A DNA stretch of 64,000 nucleotides from Bacteroidales bacterium (GCA_017443265.1 JAFSOU010000069.1:1-64000), one strand, 5' to 3'; numbered from the stretch's first letter, positions 52,141 through 61,452 are shown. Translations and numbers: made by a program. The notes: generated from the sequence alone by a model not told the origin.

Positions 52141-52174
52141 ATAAAAATAAGGCGCAGCATGTAACTGCTGCGCC
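52141..52174 (-). terminator. terminator of T9SS/cobalamin unit
   Basis: A perfect 9-bp stem GGCGCAGCA/TGCTGCGCC (52151-52159 with 52166-52174). On the minus strand it is followed by TTATTTTTAT. It ends the two-gene unit controlled by the cobalamin riboswitch. Confidence 0.8.
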
Positions 52175-52202
52175 TCGCGCTAAGATAATGGAATAATGAA
52201 TT

Positions 52203-53174
52203 TTATTTCTTGACTAATTTTTTTGCCACGCGTCCAATTTTCAGCACATACACACCTTTCTGCAAATCTTGTGTGCTGATACAGAACGAATTGCTCGGGC
52301 AGATTCCTATAACCACAGACTTGCCGCTGAGGTCGTAGATACGGTACTCCTCCCCTACGGGCATTCCGGATAGCTGCACAAAGTCGCGGCAAGGGTTTGG
52401 ATAAACTTTCACGTCTGCCATTTCAGCCATGCTTATGCTCTGTGCGCGCTGATTGATGACGGCCACGCCTGTTAGGTCGAAACCGCCGGTGTTGAAAGCC
52501 GTGGGATAGGGGTCGTTCACAATATTGCCGTTGGCGTCGTAGGTGCAGTACTGCGGATTGATGGTGCCTATGCAGTCCACCAGACGCACGTGGGTGATGT
52601 TGTTTATGTCAATTCCCGTGCTGTCGGCAAGTTCTTCCAAATCGAAAGGCGTTCCCCAGCCTATGCGGTATTTGCCGGCAAGGTTGTTAATCAATGTAGG
52701 ATCCATGTTACTGACAAAGCTACCCACCTGCGACGCTGTAGGAGTGTTCGATATGGCGGGGAACCGCACGTAGCGCTGCCCGTCGGAGCTAACCTCGACG
52801 AAAGCCAGTTCAAGGAAACCGTCGCCCCAACCATTCTCATACACGGCAAAGTCGGGACCTTGGCCGTTGGCTATCGGCGTGGCAAAGGTAAGCACAGCCA
52901 CCCCGCTGTCGCCAAGACTCACGGCTTCCATAGTGTTGCTTGCCGTAGCCGGGCCTATTCCCACTGTGTCGGAGCCGAAACTGGCCAGTGTGCGGTTGTT
53001 GGCTATGTCGTAGTAGCCGCGATAAACGGTGCAGTTTGTCGCCCAATCCACTATGCGGCTGTCGTTGTACTGTATGGCCTTGCAGCCCGCAGTACCCACC
53101 GCACCGTCAAACTGGGCTGTGGCTGCACCGCAAACTGCGAACAACAATAACGCTTCTATAAGGAATCGTTTCAT
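52203..53174 (-). CDS. T9SS-sorted surface protein in cobalamin unit
   Basis: A 323-residue exported protein. A signal peptide ends at A-T-A-Q near residue 21. The body (about 30-235) has the pattern VSLGDSGVAVLTFATPIANGQGPDFAVYENG and LELAFVEVSSDGQRYVRF, recalling a family of Bacteroidota cell-surface proteins often found near vitamin B12 genes; this is from memory. The C-terminal ~70 residues are a type A T9SS sorting domain (VKVYPNPCRDFVQLSG, IYDLSGKSV, LQKGVYVLKI, basic tail). It begins 13 bases after the repeat protein gene, behind a cobalamin riboswitch, so it is expected to be made when B12 is scarce. It may bind or capture corrinoids at the surface. Confidence 0.82.
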   Translation of the reverse strand: MKRFLIEALLLFAVCGAATAQFDGAVGTAGCKAIQYNDSRIVDWATNCTVYRGYYDIANNRTLASFGSDTVGIGPATASNTMEAVSLGDSGVAVLTFATPIANGQGPDFAVYENGWGDGFLELAFVEVSSDGQRYVRFPAISNTPTASQVGSFVSNMDPTLINNLAGKYRIGWGTPFDLEELADSTGIDINNITHVRLVDCIGTINPQYCTYDANGNIVNDPYPTAFNTGGFDLTGVAVINQRAQSISMAEMADVKVYPNPCRDFVQLSGMPVGEEYRIYDLSGKSVVIGICPSNSFCISTQDLQKGVYVLKIGRVAKKLVKK

Positions 53175-53187
53175 TTTAGTTACAATG

Positions 53188-54876
53188 TTATTTTACAATA
53201 AGTTTGGTGGTTTTGGCGGAGTCGTTGTTGCGAACGCTCACAAAATATACGCCTTTCGGCAAAGCCGATACATTGACGGTGTAGTTGCCGTCGTTTTCGG
53301 CGTCGGTTCTGTAGAGCTCTTTTCCGCAAACGTCGAGCAGCACGATTTGAGTGCCTTTGCCGGTGCCTTCAACTGCGATGGTGGCCTGTGTGGTGGCAGG
53401 ATTGGGATAAACGTTGAAATCGATAGCGTCGGCAGTGGCCAGACCTTGCTGCTGAGGAGCCGAAACAGGAGTTATGCGTGTCGTCCAAACCACATTAGAG
53501 GGATAGCCCCAAGCGCTGTCGTTGGCAAAACCGACACTTTCGTCGCCGAATTTCACGAAATCGCCGTTTTTAACGTATTGTTCGCCGAAGCCCAGCTGGG
53601 CCATATCGCCGTTTACGTTGTATGTCCAATAGTTGCCTGCAAGTTTCAGTGTGTCGGCACCTGCGAGGAAATAGATGTCGATCAGGTACGGGCCGTAGCT
53701 TCCCATCAGTGAGTCGAAGCTGAAACGCGGGTCGGCGGCTTGTATGTCGTTCATCATATCGGAAACGAGCACGCTGTCGGTGCTGAAACGGTAGCCCCAA
53801 GCAAGGCAGGTGTCGGGGTTGGCCCAGTTTACTGCAAACACCACTTCGTTGCTGCCTGTGCCCACCCAATAAACGATGTCGGAAGCGTCTATTTTGGCAT
53901 CGGGCACATAAACAGGGGTAACGGTGGTGGTCCAAGCCACATCGGAGGGATAACCGTAAGAGTTGGTGTCGTTTACTATCTGTATCGACTCGTCGCCCCA
54001 TTTCACGAAATCGCCGTCCTTTACATACTGCGAGCCGAAGCCGAGTTGAGCCATGTGGCCGTTGACGTTGTAACTCCACCACATTCCGCTGAGTTTCAGT
54101 GTGTCGGCAGGGCCTTTAACGTAATAGATGTCGTTGAGCATAGGTCCCCAGCTGCCCATCGAGGAGTCGAAGCTGAAACGGTAGTCGGCGGCTTGTATGT
54201 CGTTCATCATATCGGAAACGAGCACGCTGTCGGCGCTGAAACGGTAGCCCCAAGCCAGGCAGGTGTCGGGGTTGGCCCAGTTTACAGCGAAAACAACTTC
54301 GTTATTGCCGTTGCCCACCCAGTATTTGATTTGTGCGGGGTCGATAGTGGCGTCGGGTATGGCAGCTCCGGCGGGAGGGTCAACGGGAGTTACGGTCTGC
54401 GACCATTCGTAAACCCATGGCCAGCCCGATGTTTCGGTATATGTAGCCACATCGGCATCGCCCCATTTCACAAAGTCGCCGTCCAAGACATATTGTTGGT
54501 TGTATCCCCAGTTTGCGAGGGAGCCGTTTACATTGTACATCCAAAAGTTATTCTGGGATGTAAATGTGGTACCACTTACGGGAGTGAATGTGATGTTGTT
54601 AAGCACGCCGGTCGAGCCGGAGTAGCTGAAACGGGAGTCGTTGGCGGCTATGGAGTCCATCATTTCCTCCACGGTGATGCTGTCGGCATTGAAACGGTAG
54701 CCCCAAGCCAAGCAGGTGTCGGGAGAGCCGAAATTGACGGCAAAAATCACTTCGTTGGAACCGCTTCCAATCCAATACCTTATCTGGCTTGCCGAAATGG
54801 TGGCATCGCCACTTTGTGCGAAAAGTCCGGCTGCAAAAGCCAGCGAAAAACAAAAAATGATAAGTTTTTTAAGCAT
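53188..54876 (-). CDS. T9SS-sorted protein with three tandem repeats, B12-regulated
   Basis: A 562-residue exported protein. After a signal peptide (to about residue 20) come three tandem repeats of roughly 140-160 residues. Each begins D-A-x-I with an IxYWxGxGxNEVxFAVN strand, then PDTCLAWGYRF, an ADSV-type segment, a hydrophobic aromatic block with Y-N-V-N-G, and ends with DGDFVKWGD. Repeats 2 and 3 are more alike than repeat 1. The last ~75 residues form a T9SS type A domain (FNVYPNPATTQATIAV, LPKGVYFVSV). The repeat family is not known to me as functionally assigned. As first gene after the cobalamin riboswitch it is a good candidate for corrinoid capture outside the cell. Confidence 0.83.
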   Translation of the reverse strand: MLKKLIIFCFSLAFAAGLFAQSGDATISASQIRYWIGSGSNEVIFAVNFGSPDTCLAWGYRFNADSITVEEMMDSIAANDSRFSYSGSTGVLNNITFTPVSGTTFTSQNNFWMYNVNGSLANWGYNQQYVLDGDFVKWGDADVATYTETSGWPWVYEWSQTVTPVDPPAGAAIPDATIDPAQIKYWVGNGNNEVVFAVNWANPDTCLAWGYRFSADSVLVSDMMNDIQAADYRFSFDSSMGSWGPMLNDIYYVKGPADTLKLSGMWWSYNVNGHMAQLGFGSQYVKDGDFVKWGDESIQIVNDTNSYGYPSDVAWTTTVTPVYVPDAKIDASDIVYWVGTGSNEVVFAVNWANPDTCLAWGYRFSTDSVLVSDMMNDIQAADPRFSFDSLMGSYGPYLIDIYFLAGADTLKLAGNYWTYNVNGDMAQLGFGEQYVKNGDFVKFGDESVGFANDSAWGYPSNVVWTTRITPVSAPQQQGLATADAIDFNVYPNPATTQATIAVEGTGKGTQIVLLDVCGKELYRTDAENDGNYTVNVSALPKGVYFVSVRNNDSAKTTKLIVK

Positions 54877-55120
54877 AATAATTTAATTTTGAAGATTTTA
54901 CAAATGCCGTAGCATTGAAACACGATGGCAACGATACAATGGCGAATACGGCGTCGGATGCGACATAACCGCAAGACACCATGTTTTTTCCCATCATTGT
55001 TTTTCCGTGCGACAGCATAAACTATTTTGACTTTCTAACTCAAAACAGCTTTCAAAAAATCAAGAAAAAAAATCGAACATTGAAGTGTTGTCTTTTTTTC
55101 AAGCTCTTTCCTCGAAAGCT

Positions 55121-55290
55121 TTTCAAAAACGAAAATTGGCAGGTCTTCTGACTTACTCCATCGTTTTCCGGCCTTCCCATCCGCAAAGGACAGTGGCGGG
55201 GTTGGAAACGACTTTGGCGGAGCTTACAGCAGCGGGACTGTCCGGGATTTGCACCCGATTCCCTTTTAATCGTCGTCGGTTTTTGAAACC
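55121..55290 (-). promoter_or_regulatory. cobalamin riboswitch
   Basis: On the minus strand this is a full B12-sensing aptamer. The closing stem pairs 55279-55288 with 55121-55130. In order it contains GGGTGCAAATCCCGGACAG, GCTGTAAGCT, the B12 box GCCACTGTCC followed by GGGAAGGCC, and AAGTCAGAAGACCTGCC. All are conserved landmarks of the family. It sits about 245 bases before the start of the tandem-repeat T9SS gene and should repress that two-gene unit when cobalamin is abundant. The 54877-55120 stretch between aptamer and start codon contains no gene that I see. Confidence 0.93.
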
Positions 55291-55313
55291 TCAAACGAAC
55301 CAAATTCGGACTG

Positions 55314-55344
55314 CAAAATTACAATTTTTTTTTCGATTGGCAAA
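55314..55344 (-). promoter_or_regulatory. promoter of riboswitch-controlled unit
   Basis: On the minus strand TTTG (55344-55341), a 19-base spacer and TAATTTTG (55321-55314) match the Bacteroidota consensus. The transcript would start just before the riboswitch closing stem. Confidence 0.82.
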
Positions 55345-55545
55345 ATAAATTCGTTATCACCATCCCAACCAACTTATTTTTAAACAATTACAATCAAATG
55401 ATATGCTTTGCAAAATAAAGTTTTGTGTTTAATTATTGTGAATTGTAAATGTTTTTTGCATCACGAAAGCAAACGCTTTTTTTTGTAACATGGTCAATTG
55501 TGGTTCAAATTTATATATGTCCGCATAAAAATCATTTTTTTTGTG

Positions 55546-55553
55546 TAAATTTG
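55546..55553 (+). promoter_or_regulatory. -7 box TAAATTTG for ostA-like gene
   Basis: Exact TAnnTTTG match 21 bases before the ATG at 55575, after a T-run. No clear -33 element. Confidence 0.65.
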
Positions 55554-55574
55554 CATATTCAAAATAGAGGTTAA

Positions 55575-57125
55575 ATGTTACGCAAAACCATTGTAATATC
55601 GCTACTTGCGCTGTTTTTCTGCGTTGGTGCCAATGCCCAAAAACTGATCGAATACGAATCGGGCATGGGTGCTCGAAAAGCCGAAAATCCCGATGTCTGG
55701 ATTTTGTACAAAACAGTGAAAGCCACCCACGAAGGAATGGTGCTGAACTCCGATTCGGCGCATTACGACACCAAAAAGAACAACTTCACCGCCTTCGGAC
55801 ACATAGTAATAGAAATTTCAGACACCACCACTATTTTCGGCGACGAGCTGTTTTACAACGGCAACACCCGTGTTGTTGAAATCTGGGGCGACGAAGTGCT
55901 GCTTGTCGACGGAGCCACCTCGCTAACAACCACTTACATCTCTTACAACCGAAAAACAGAGACGGCAAAATACACCTACCACGGACACGCTGTGAACGGC
56001 GACAAAACCCTCGACAGCTACAACGGTCTCTACTTCGCCGACCGCAACGAGTTTTTCATCTACGACGACGTGATGCTGACCGACTCCACAACGGTACTCA
56101 CCTCCGACACAATGACTTACAACACCAACACAAAACTTGCCGTTTTCCACGGCCCCACCCACATTTTTACCAACGACAGTACTATATTATATAGCGAAAA
56201 CGGTACTTACAACACCGACGACGGTCATGCCACTTCGGTGGAAAAATCAACCATATACAATGGCAATCAGCGTCTTACGTGCGACACTCTCGACTACTAC
56301 CGTAGCACCAAGTTCGGCATTGCCAAACACAACGTAAATATCTGGGATTCGGCAAACAACATCTTTTGCACCGGACATTACGGCGAAACCGACGGACAAA
56401 AGCATTACAACTACCTCACCGACAGCGCCACAGCCCATTTTGTGAACGACAAAAACGACACACTATTCATGCACTCCGACACCGTTTATTCCACCATCGA
56501 CGAAAACAACGAATTCAAGACCGTTAGCGCTTACCACAAAGTGCGGTTGTTCCGCAGCGACGTGCAAGGCCAGTGCGACTCGGCCTTTTACAACGTCCCC
56601 GACTCGCTGCTCTCGCTCTACCTCTCCCCCATCGCTTGGTACGACAGCTCGCAATGCACCGCCGACACCATTGTTTTGAAGATGGACACCACGGGGGTGA
56701 AAAACGTTTATCTAAACGGTAATGCATTTGTAAGTCAGAAAGTAGCCGAAACGCAGTACAACCAAGTCAAGGGCAAAAAAGGCGTGGTTTATTTCAAAGA
56801 GGGCGAACCCACCTACGCCGACGTGCTAGGCAACGCTCAGTCGGTTTACTACCTAACCGAGGACAAAGCCGACAAAACGCAGGAACTTCTCGGAGTTAAC
56901 GTAGGCGTGGGCTCCGACATGCGCATCTACATACGCAACCGCAAGCCCTACCGCGTAGCAACATACACCAACCCCGACATGAAAGCCTATCCCGTGCTAC
57001 AACTCCCCGAGAGCGAGAAATTTATCAAAGGGTTCCACTGGTACGGCGACATACGTCCACGCAAAAAGACTGACATCTATATATGGACACCCTCCGAAAC
57101 GGCAAACAATGAGTCCAAAAAATGA
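55575..57125 (+). CDS. OstA-like (LptA/LptD-related) protein
   Basis: A 516-residue exported protein with a signal peptide ending at A-N-A-Q. The body is a long run of beta strands with repeated D-S-x-x-x-Y-x-T-x-x-N/K motifs, as in the OstA/LptA N-domain family whose beta-jellyrolls form the bridge carrying lipopolysaccharide across the periplasm. In Bacteroidota such 'OstA-like' proteins are longer than E. coli LptA, as here. It has its own -7 box and is followed by grpE and dnaJ after about 100 bases. Confidence 0.85.
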   Translation: MLRKTIVISLLALFFCVGANAQKLIEYESGMGARKAENPDVWILYKTVKATHEGMVLNSDSAHYDTKKNNFTAFGHIVIEISDTTTIFGDELFYNGNTRVVEIWGDEVLLVDGATSLTTTYISYNRKTETAKYTYHGHAVNGDKTLDSYNGLYFADRNEFFIYDDVMLTDSTTVLTSDTMTYNTNTKLAVFHGPTHIFTNDSTILYSENGTYNTDDGHATSVEKSTIYNGNQRLTCDTLDYYRSTKFGIAKHNVNIWDSANNIFCTGHYGETDGQKHYNYLTDSATAHFVNDKNDTLFMHSDTVYSTIDENNEFKTVSAYHKVRLFRSDVQGQCDSAFYNVPDSLLSLYLSPIAWYDSSQCTADTIVLKMDTTGVKNVYLNGNAFVSQKVAETQYNQVKGKKGVVYFKEGEPTYADVLGNAQSVYYLTEDKADKTQELLGVNVGVGSDMRIYIRNRKPYRVATYTNPDMKAYPVLQLPESEKFIKGFHWYGDIRPRKKTDIYIWTPSETANNESKK

Positions 57126-57141
57126 CATTTTGTCATAACAA
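57123..57141 (+). promoter_or_regulatory. candidate heat-shock operator/promoter element
   Basis: A TGACA-TTT-TGTCA palindrome (57123-57135) runs into ATAACAA; TGTCATACAAA recurs at 57178-57188, giving two TGTCATA words about 47 bases apart before grpE. No TAnnTTTG box is present here. A role in heat-shock control of grpE-dnaJ is inference from position. Confidence 0.35.
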
Positions 57142-57222
57142 CACGTTTTGGCAAACTTTTTGAAACATAAAAAACTGTCATACAAAATGATATTCAAGAA
57201 AAATAAAAACAAACACACCACA

Positions 57223-57819
57223 ATGGACGAAAACACTAAAAATATTGACCCTCAAGATGTTGAAACAAACGAGGAAACCACCTCGGCACAAAACGGCGAG
57301 AACGTCGAAACTCCACAGACTGAGGAAAAAATAGAAAACAATAAAAAAACGGAATATAAAAAACACCACAAAACCGACAGCGAGAAAATACAGGAACTCG
57401 GTGAGAAACTCAACGAACTGAACGATAAATACTTGCGCACCTATTCGGAATACGAGAACTACCGCAAGCGCACCACCAAAGAGAAAGCAGACCTGCTTAT
57501 CAACGGCGCCGCCGACACAATAAAAGCCATACTCCCCGTAATCGACGACCTCGAAAGAGCCCTCCAGTCGATGACTGACGAGGCTTCACGCGAAGGCGTG
57601 CAGCTTATCTACAACAAACTGATGAACATACTACAGCAGAAAGGTCTGAAAGAAATCGAGGCCAAAGGCGAAAAATTCAGCGAAGAGCTGCACGAGGCCG
57701 TAACCAAGTTCCCCGCCGCCGAAGAATCGCAGAAAGGCACAGTAATCGACGTGGTGGAAAAAGGCTACTATCTGAACGACAAGGTGTTGCGTTTCCCAAA
57801 GGTGGTTGTCGCAATATAG
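57223..57819 (+). CDS. grpE: nucleotide exchange factor GrpE
   Basis: Cochaperone that releases ADP from DnaK. The 198-residue product has an acidic, Thr/Glu-rich N-terminus, a long coiled coil (about 50-100, with LRTYSEYENYRKRT) and the C-terminal beta domain with PVIDDLERAL, GVQLIYNKLM and the signature KGTVIDVVEKGYYLNDKVLRFPKVVV. The ATG at 57223 (MDENTK) is preferred because it gives the usual acidic start; an in-frame ATG at 57187 would add 12 mostly basic residues and remains possible. dnaJ begins 17 bases after its stop. Confidence 0.93.
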   Translation: MDENTKNIDPQDVETNEETTSAQNGENVETPQTEEKIENNKKTEYKKHHKTDSEKIQELGEKLNELNDKYLRTYSEYENYRKRTTKEKADLLINGAADTIKAILPVIDDLERALQSMTDEASREGVQLIYNKLMNILQQKGLKEIEAKGEKFSEELHEAVTKFPAAEESQKGTVIDVVEKGYYLNDKVLRFPKVVVAI

Positions 57820-57836
57820 AAAGGCAATTGTGAATT

Positions 57837-59018
57837 ATGGCAAAAAGAGATTATTACGAAGTTTTGGGCGTTGACAAGAACGCCACAGCGGAAGACCTGA
57901 AAAAGGCCTACCGAAAACTTGCTTTGAAATATCACCCCGACCGCAACCCTGGCGACAAAGAAGCTGAGGAGAAATTCAAGGAGGCGGCTGAGGCCTATTC
58001 CGTCCTGAGCGACCCTGACAAAAAGGCACGTTACGACCAGTTCGGCCATGCAGGTGTAGAAGGCGGTGCAGGCGGTTTCGGCGGCGGCGGTTTCGCCGAT
58101 TTCGACCTCAACGACATACTTAACAGCGTGTTCGGACGTGGCTTCAATTTCGGAGGCAGCGGCGGTTTCGGAGGTTTCAGCGGATTTGGCGGCTTCGGCG
58201 GCGGCAGCGGACGCTCGCAACAACGTGTGCAGCGCGGCGGCAACCTGCGTATCAAAGCCAAAGTTACCCTCGAAGACATCGCACAAGGCGTTGAAAAGAA
58301 ATACAAAGTAAAGAAATATGTAACTTGCAAGACCTGCCACGGCTCCGGCTCCAAGGACGGCGAGATGGAGACCTGCGGACACTGCCACGGCGCCGGCGTT
58401 GTGGTGGAAGTGCGCCGCACCATACTCGGACAGATGCAGACACAAAGCACCTGCCCCCACTGCAACGGCTTGGGCAAGATTGTGAAACACAAATGTCCCG
58501 ACTGCAACGGCGAAGGCGTACAGCTATCCGAAGAGGTGGTAACCGTTCCCATCCCCCGCGGAGTGGCCGAAGGCATGCAGTTCCAGCTTAGCGGCAAAGG
58601 CCACGCTGGCCCGCACAACGGCGTTCCCGGCGACCTGATAGTGCAAATCGAAGAACTGCCCCACGACACTTTCGAACGTCAGGAAAACAACCTATTGTAC
58701 ACCGCCTACATCAACTTTGTTGACGCCACACTCGGCACCAGCCTTGAAATACCCACTTTGCAGGGCAAGGTGAAAATGAAGATAGAACCTGGCACGCCTT
58801 CGGGTAAAATACTGAGACTCAGAGGTAAAGGATTGCCCGATGTGAACGGCTACGGCTCTGGCGACATGCTTGTGAGCATCAACGTATGGATACCCAAGGC
58901 CACCAACAAAGAGGAACGCGAACTGCTGGAAAAACTGCGCAACTCGCCCAATTTCCAGCCCAATCCTTCAAAACAGGAGAAAGGCTTTTTCAGCAAAATG
59001 AAAGACTTTTTCAACTAG
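57837..59018 (+). CDS. dnaJ: chaperone protein DnaJ
   Basis: Full-length type I J-protein of 393 residues that delivers substrates to DnaK. The J domain (about 1-70) has the HPDRN motif; a Gly/Phe-rich region follows, unusually rich in GGFGG runs (about 75-125). The zinc-binding domain contains all four CxxCxGxG motifs ([32 protein letters not shown]). Substrate-binding domains follow with [18 protein letters not shown]. Together with grpE it forms a heat-shock pair; dnaK is not in the window. Confidence 0.97.
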   Translation: MAKRDYYEVLGVDKNATAEDLKKAYRKLALKYHPDRNPGDKEAEEKFKEAAEAYSVLSDPDKKARYDQFGHAGVEGGAGGFGGGGFADFDLNDILNSVFGRGFNFGGSGGFGGFSGFGGFGGGSGRSQQRVQRGGNLRIKAKVTLEDIAQGVEKKYKVKKYVTCKTCHGSGSKDGEMETCGHCHGAGVVVEVRRTILGQMQTQSTCPHCNGLGKIVKHKCPDCNGEGVQLSEEVVTVPIPRGVAEGMQFQLSGKGHAGPHNGVPGDLIVQIEELPHDTFERQENNLLYTAYINFVDATLGTSLEIPTLQGKVKMKIEPGTPSGKILRLRGKGLPDVNGYGSGDMLVSINVWIPKATNKEERELLEKLRNSPNFQPNPSKQEKGFFSKMKDFFN

Positions 59019-59044
59019 AAAAACACTTCTAATTTTATACACTT

Positions 59045-59078
59045 GGCATAGAGGCACTTGTTTCTATGCCTTTTTTAT
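59045..59078 (+). terminator. rho-independent terminator
   Basis: GGCATAGA (59045-59052) pairs with TCTATGCC (59063-59070), followed by TTTTTTATTTTT. It ends the grpE-dnaJ unit and faces a convergent gene. Confidence 0.85.
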
Positions 59079-59103
59079 TTTTGCAAAACACTTCTGAAAT
59101 CGT

Positions 59104-60300
59104 TCAGAAATTAGGCATAGATATAGCCTTCTTTAACGACTTTTTCGGCAGAGGGTTGATTTTCAGATTGAAGCCGAAAGAAAAGCTGGCTGCCGCTCCC
59201 CTCTCCACTTTGGGATAACCCGGACGGTCGCCGGTGTAGGGAAAATAAATGTACGAAAGGACATCGAACGAGAGCGTTGTGTGGCGGAACTGCCGCATTT
59301 TGTACGAAGCGCTGACTACAAGAATGTCCATCGGGTCGAACACAAGTCCGGGGGTGTTTTCCGAAATGCTGGAAAAATGCGGACTGCCAAGCAAAGGCAC
59401 AAAGTCGTCGCCGTGCCAATATGCAATGTCGAAAGCAAGGTCTTTGAATTCCATTCCTATGTGTGGATAAACGCCCCAGCCCCTTTTGTGCATCCTAACA
59501 TTGCCATTGTGCACAAAGCCCATAAACTGGCATCCGGCCAGAACTCCCAAATTTTTGTTGAAACGATAACCGGCATCAACGCCACCCGAAAAATTGAACA
59601 TGGAAATTGGCAACTTCTCATCTTCAAGCATTTCTCCACCAATATGTTGCGCAACCACATGCAAGGGCATGCGAGCCCGGAACCCCAGTGTTTCGGACTC
59701 TGTGTGGTCAATGATGCCCGAAAAACCGAACACAAACCGTTCCTGCGTTTCGCTATGGCGGTAAATGAAAACCTTCCAATCCATCCACACATCGGCATCG
59801 ATGTATCTGGTGTTCAGCAACAGCTGAATTCCCGCCTCGGGGTCGGCGGCATAGAGCAGCTCGGGGTCGTAGAGCGGACGCGGAAGTCTGTGACCGTCTT
59901 TGTTTTCCAAACTACCGAATACAAACGACAGTTGTGGCAGAACATCCACACGAGCCTGCATCCACGGCAGCACGTGGCTTGGGCGGGACTCCTCCCCCAT
60001 TTCGGGAAAGGCGGTGAAGGAAATCCTCTCCGGATACGAAGTGGCGCCCCAGTAGTGCAACCAGTGCAGTCCGGCCTCCAGTCGCACACGTTTTTCCACC
60101 TGCCACACCACCCGCGGACGGAAATAGAATCCCGGCAAAGTGTAGCCGCTTATCTTTTCAGCCGAAAACTCGTTGTCCCTGAAAAAATGTTCGAACTCAG
60201 CACTAAGACTCACTTTGCTGTGCCTTGTGGTGTCGGGAGTATGCGAAAAGGCTGTAATTGACAGTAACACATATATAAAGAGTGGCAAAACGCGTTTCAT
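59104..60300 (-). CDS. predicted outer membrane beta-barrel protein
   Basis: I do not recognise a specific family. The 398-residue product has a signal peptide (about 1-19) and a body made of alternating hydrophobic and polar residues with many aromatic strand ends (for example GFYFRPRVVWQVEKRVRLEAG), suggesting an outer-membrane barrel of about 14-18 strands. It ends with a short basic tail. It starts 6 bases after the stop of the lipoprotein gene on the same strand and so belongs to a two-gene unit with it; a barrel with a partner lipoprotein would be a sensible pair but no function is visible. Confidence 0.72.
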   Translation of the reverse strand: MKRVLPLFIYVLLSITAFSHTPDTTRHSKVSLSAEFEHFFRDNEFSAEKISGYTLPGFYFRPRVVWQVEKRVRLEAGLHWLHYWGATSYPERISFTAFPEMGEESRPSHVLPWMQARVDVLPQLSFVFGSLENKDGHRLPRPLYDPELLYAADPEAGIQLLLNTRYIDADVWMDWKVFIYRHSETQERFVFGFSGIIDHTESETLGFRARMPLHVVAQHIGGEMLEDEKLPISMFNFSGGVDAGYRFNKNLGVLAGCQFMGFVHNGNVRMHKRGWGVYPHIGMEFKDLAFDIAYWHGDDFVPLLGSPHFSSISENTPGLVFDPMDILVVSASYKMRQFRHTTLSFDVLSYIYFPYTGDRPGYPKVERGAAASFSFGFNLKINPLPKKSLKKAISMPNF

Positions 60301-60306
60301 GGTCGT

Positions 60307-61452
60307 TTATTTTTTGTATTTGGTTGCGGGTTCAGTGCCTTTGTACGAGAAATATTTTCCATCCCATTGATAGACAATGCATTGAGTGACTGGCCCTTCC
60401 AACTTTTCGGTTTTCAGCAGCGGCACAAGGATGGTCTTTGTGTCGGGAATATGGCGGAACATAACGGCATCCAGGGAGTGGCGGTCCTCGGCTAAAAAAC
60501 TGACATCGATTTCGGAGAGAGTTTTTGTGGCGGTTTTGAAGACGTTTTTCTGCACAAGTCCGCCGTTTTCTATGGCGTATGCACGAAGTATCTTGTGTAT
60601 CGCTCCGTCGGAATATTCATCGTAAGTCATTGTTTCGGTGAGATATAACGTCTTATCACCATCATCCTGCTGACCTAATATAGTAATGTAAAGGTGCGGG
60701 AAACTATAACTATGTTCGTATTCGTAGTCGGTGAATGAAAAATCATCGACAAACACCACATTTCCGTCCGCATTGTATTGTGCCACAATCATTTCCGGGT
60801 GATTGCCGTGTCCGCATCCGCCAAAATAATATCTGATGCAGTAGATACGCAGTTTTCCGTCCGGCGAAGTTTGTGTTTCCATCCAGAAATCGGACAAATT
60901 GATAGAATCCATCGGATATTCGAGCGTTGCAGGATTGTATTTAATCAAATATTTCAAACTGTCGGCGATGTACTCCGTGCTGTGGAAATCATCGGGCTCC
61001 ATTTTTTTGATGCGTCTCAACGCCTTTTCTATGTCACTCACATCGAAACTGTTATCGTAGAAATATACTCCGTAATCGTACTTCTCGCCTTGCGATGAAG
61101 TGTACATCAAACTGCCATAATCCATAAAATAAAGGGTGTAATAACCGGCAGGACCGTCGGAGATTTCGTCGAAATAAACGACAGTGGTGTCATTGTCGTA
61201 GTACCGGACATTCAACTTGGTGTCGGCCAAGGGTTTGCCCGCCCTTGTGATATAATGTGCGTACCAGCCGTCGTCCTTGCGGAAAATCTCAACAGGAAGA
61301 AATCCCTGCTTCTCTTCATAGTCGGGACGCCCGTATATGGACACAATGTCTTTCAATTTTGCAGGTTCCTTTTCGTTGTCCTTGCACGATGTACAAAACA
61401 ATGGTAGTGCCGCAATGCACAGAATAGAAATATATTTAGCTATGTTTCCCAT
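60307..61452 (-). CDS. lipoprotein of unknown function
   Basis: A 381-residue putative lipoprotein; family not recognised. The signal peptide ends in a lipobox (F-C-T-S-C, Cys23). The mature protein is acidic and tyrosine-rich, with repeated YDNDTTV and YDYGVYFYDN-like segments that suggest beta-strand blades, perhaps a propeller. It is the first gene of a two-gene unit with the predicted outer membrane protein and has a well-matched promoter 70 bases upstream. Confidence 0.75.
   Translation of the reverse strand: MGNIAKYISILCIAALPLFCTSCKDNEKEPAKLKDIVSIYGRPDYEEKQGFLPVEIFRKDDGWYAHYITRAGKPLADTKLNVRYYDNDTTVVYFDEISDGPAGYYTLYFMDYGSLMYTSSQGEKYDYGVYFYDNSFDVSDIEKALRRIKKMEPDDFHSTEYIADSLKYLIKYNPATLEYPMDSINLSDFWMETQTSPDGKLRIYCIRYYFGGCGHGNHPEMIVAQYNADGNVVFVDDFSFTDYEYEHSYSFPHLYITILGQQDDGDKTLYLTETMTYDEYSDGAIHKILRAYAIENGGLVQKNVFKTATKTLSEIDVSFLAEDRHSLDAVMFRHIPDTKTILVPLLKTEKLEGPVTQCIVYQWDGKYFSYKGTEPATKYKK

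Noticed and set aside
53740-54912. Long plus-strand frame (390 codons) opposite the tandem-repeat T9SS gene
   Set aside because: Its repeated composition simply reflects the repeats of the minus-strand gene; no signal peptide or motif, and the minus-strand protein has signal peptide, repeats and sorting domain.
59281-60261. Plus-strand frame (326 codons) opposite the predicted outer membrane barrel
   Set aside because: No signal peptide or family motif; the minus-strand frame has a signal peptide and lies in an operon with a promoter.
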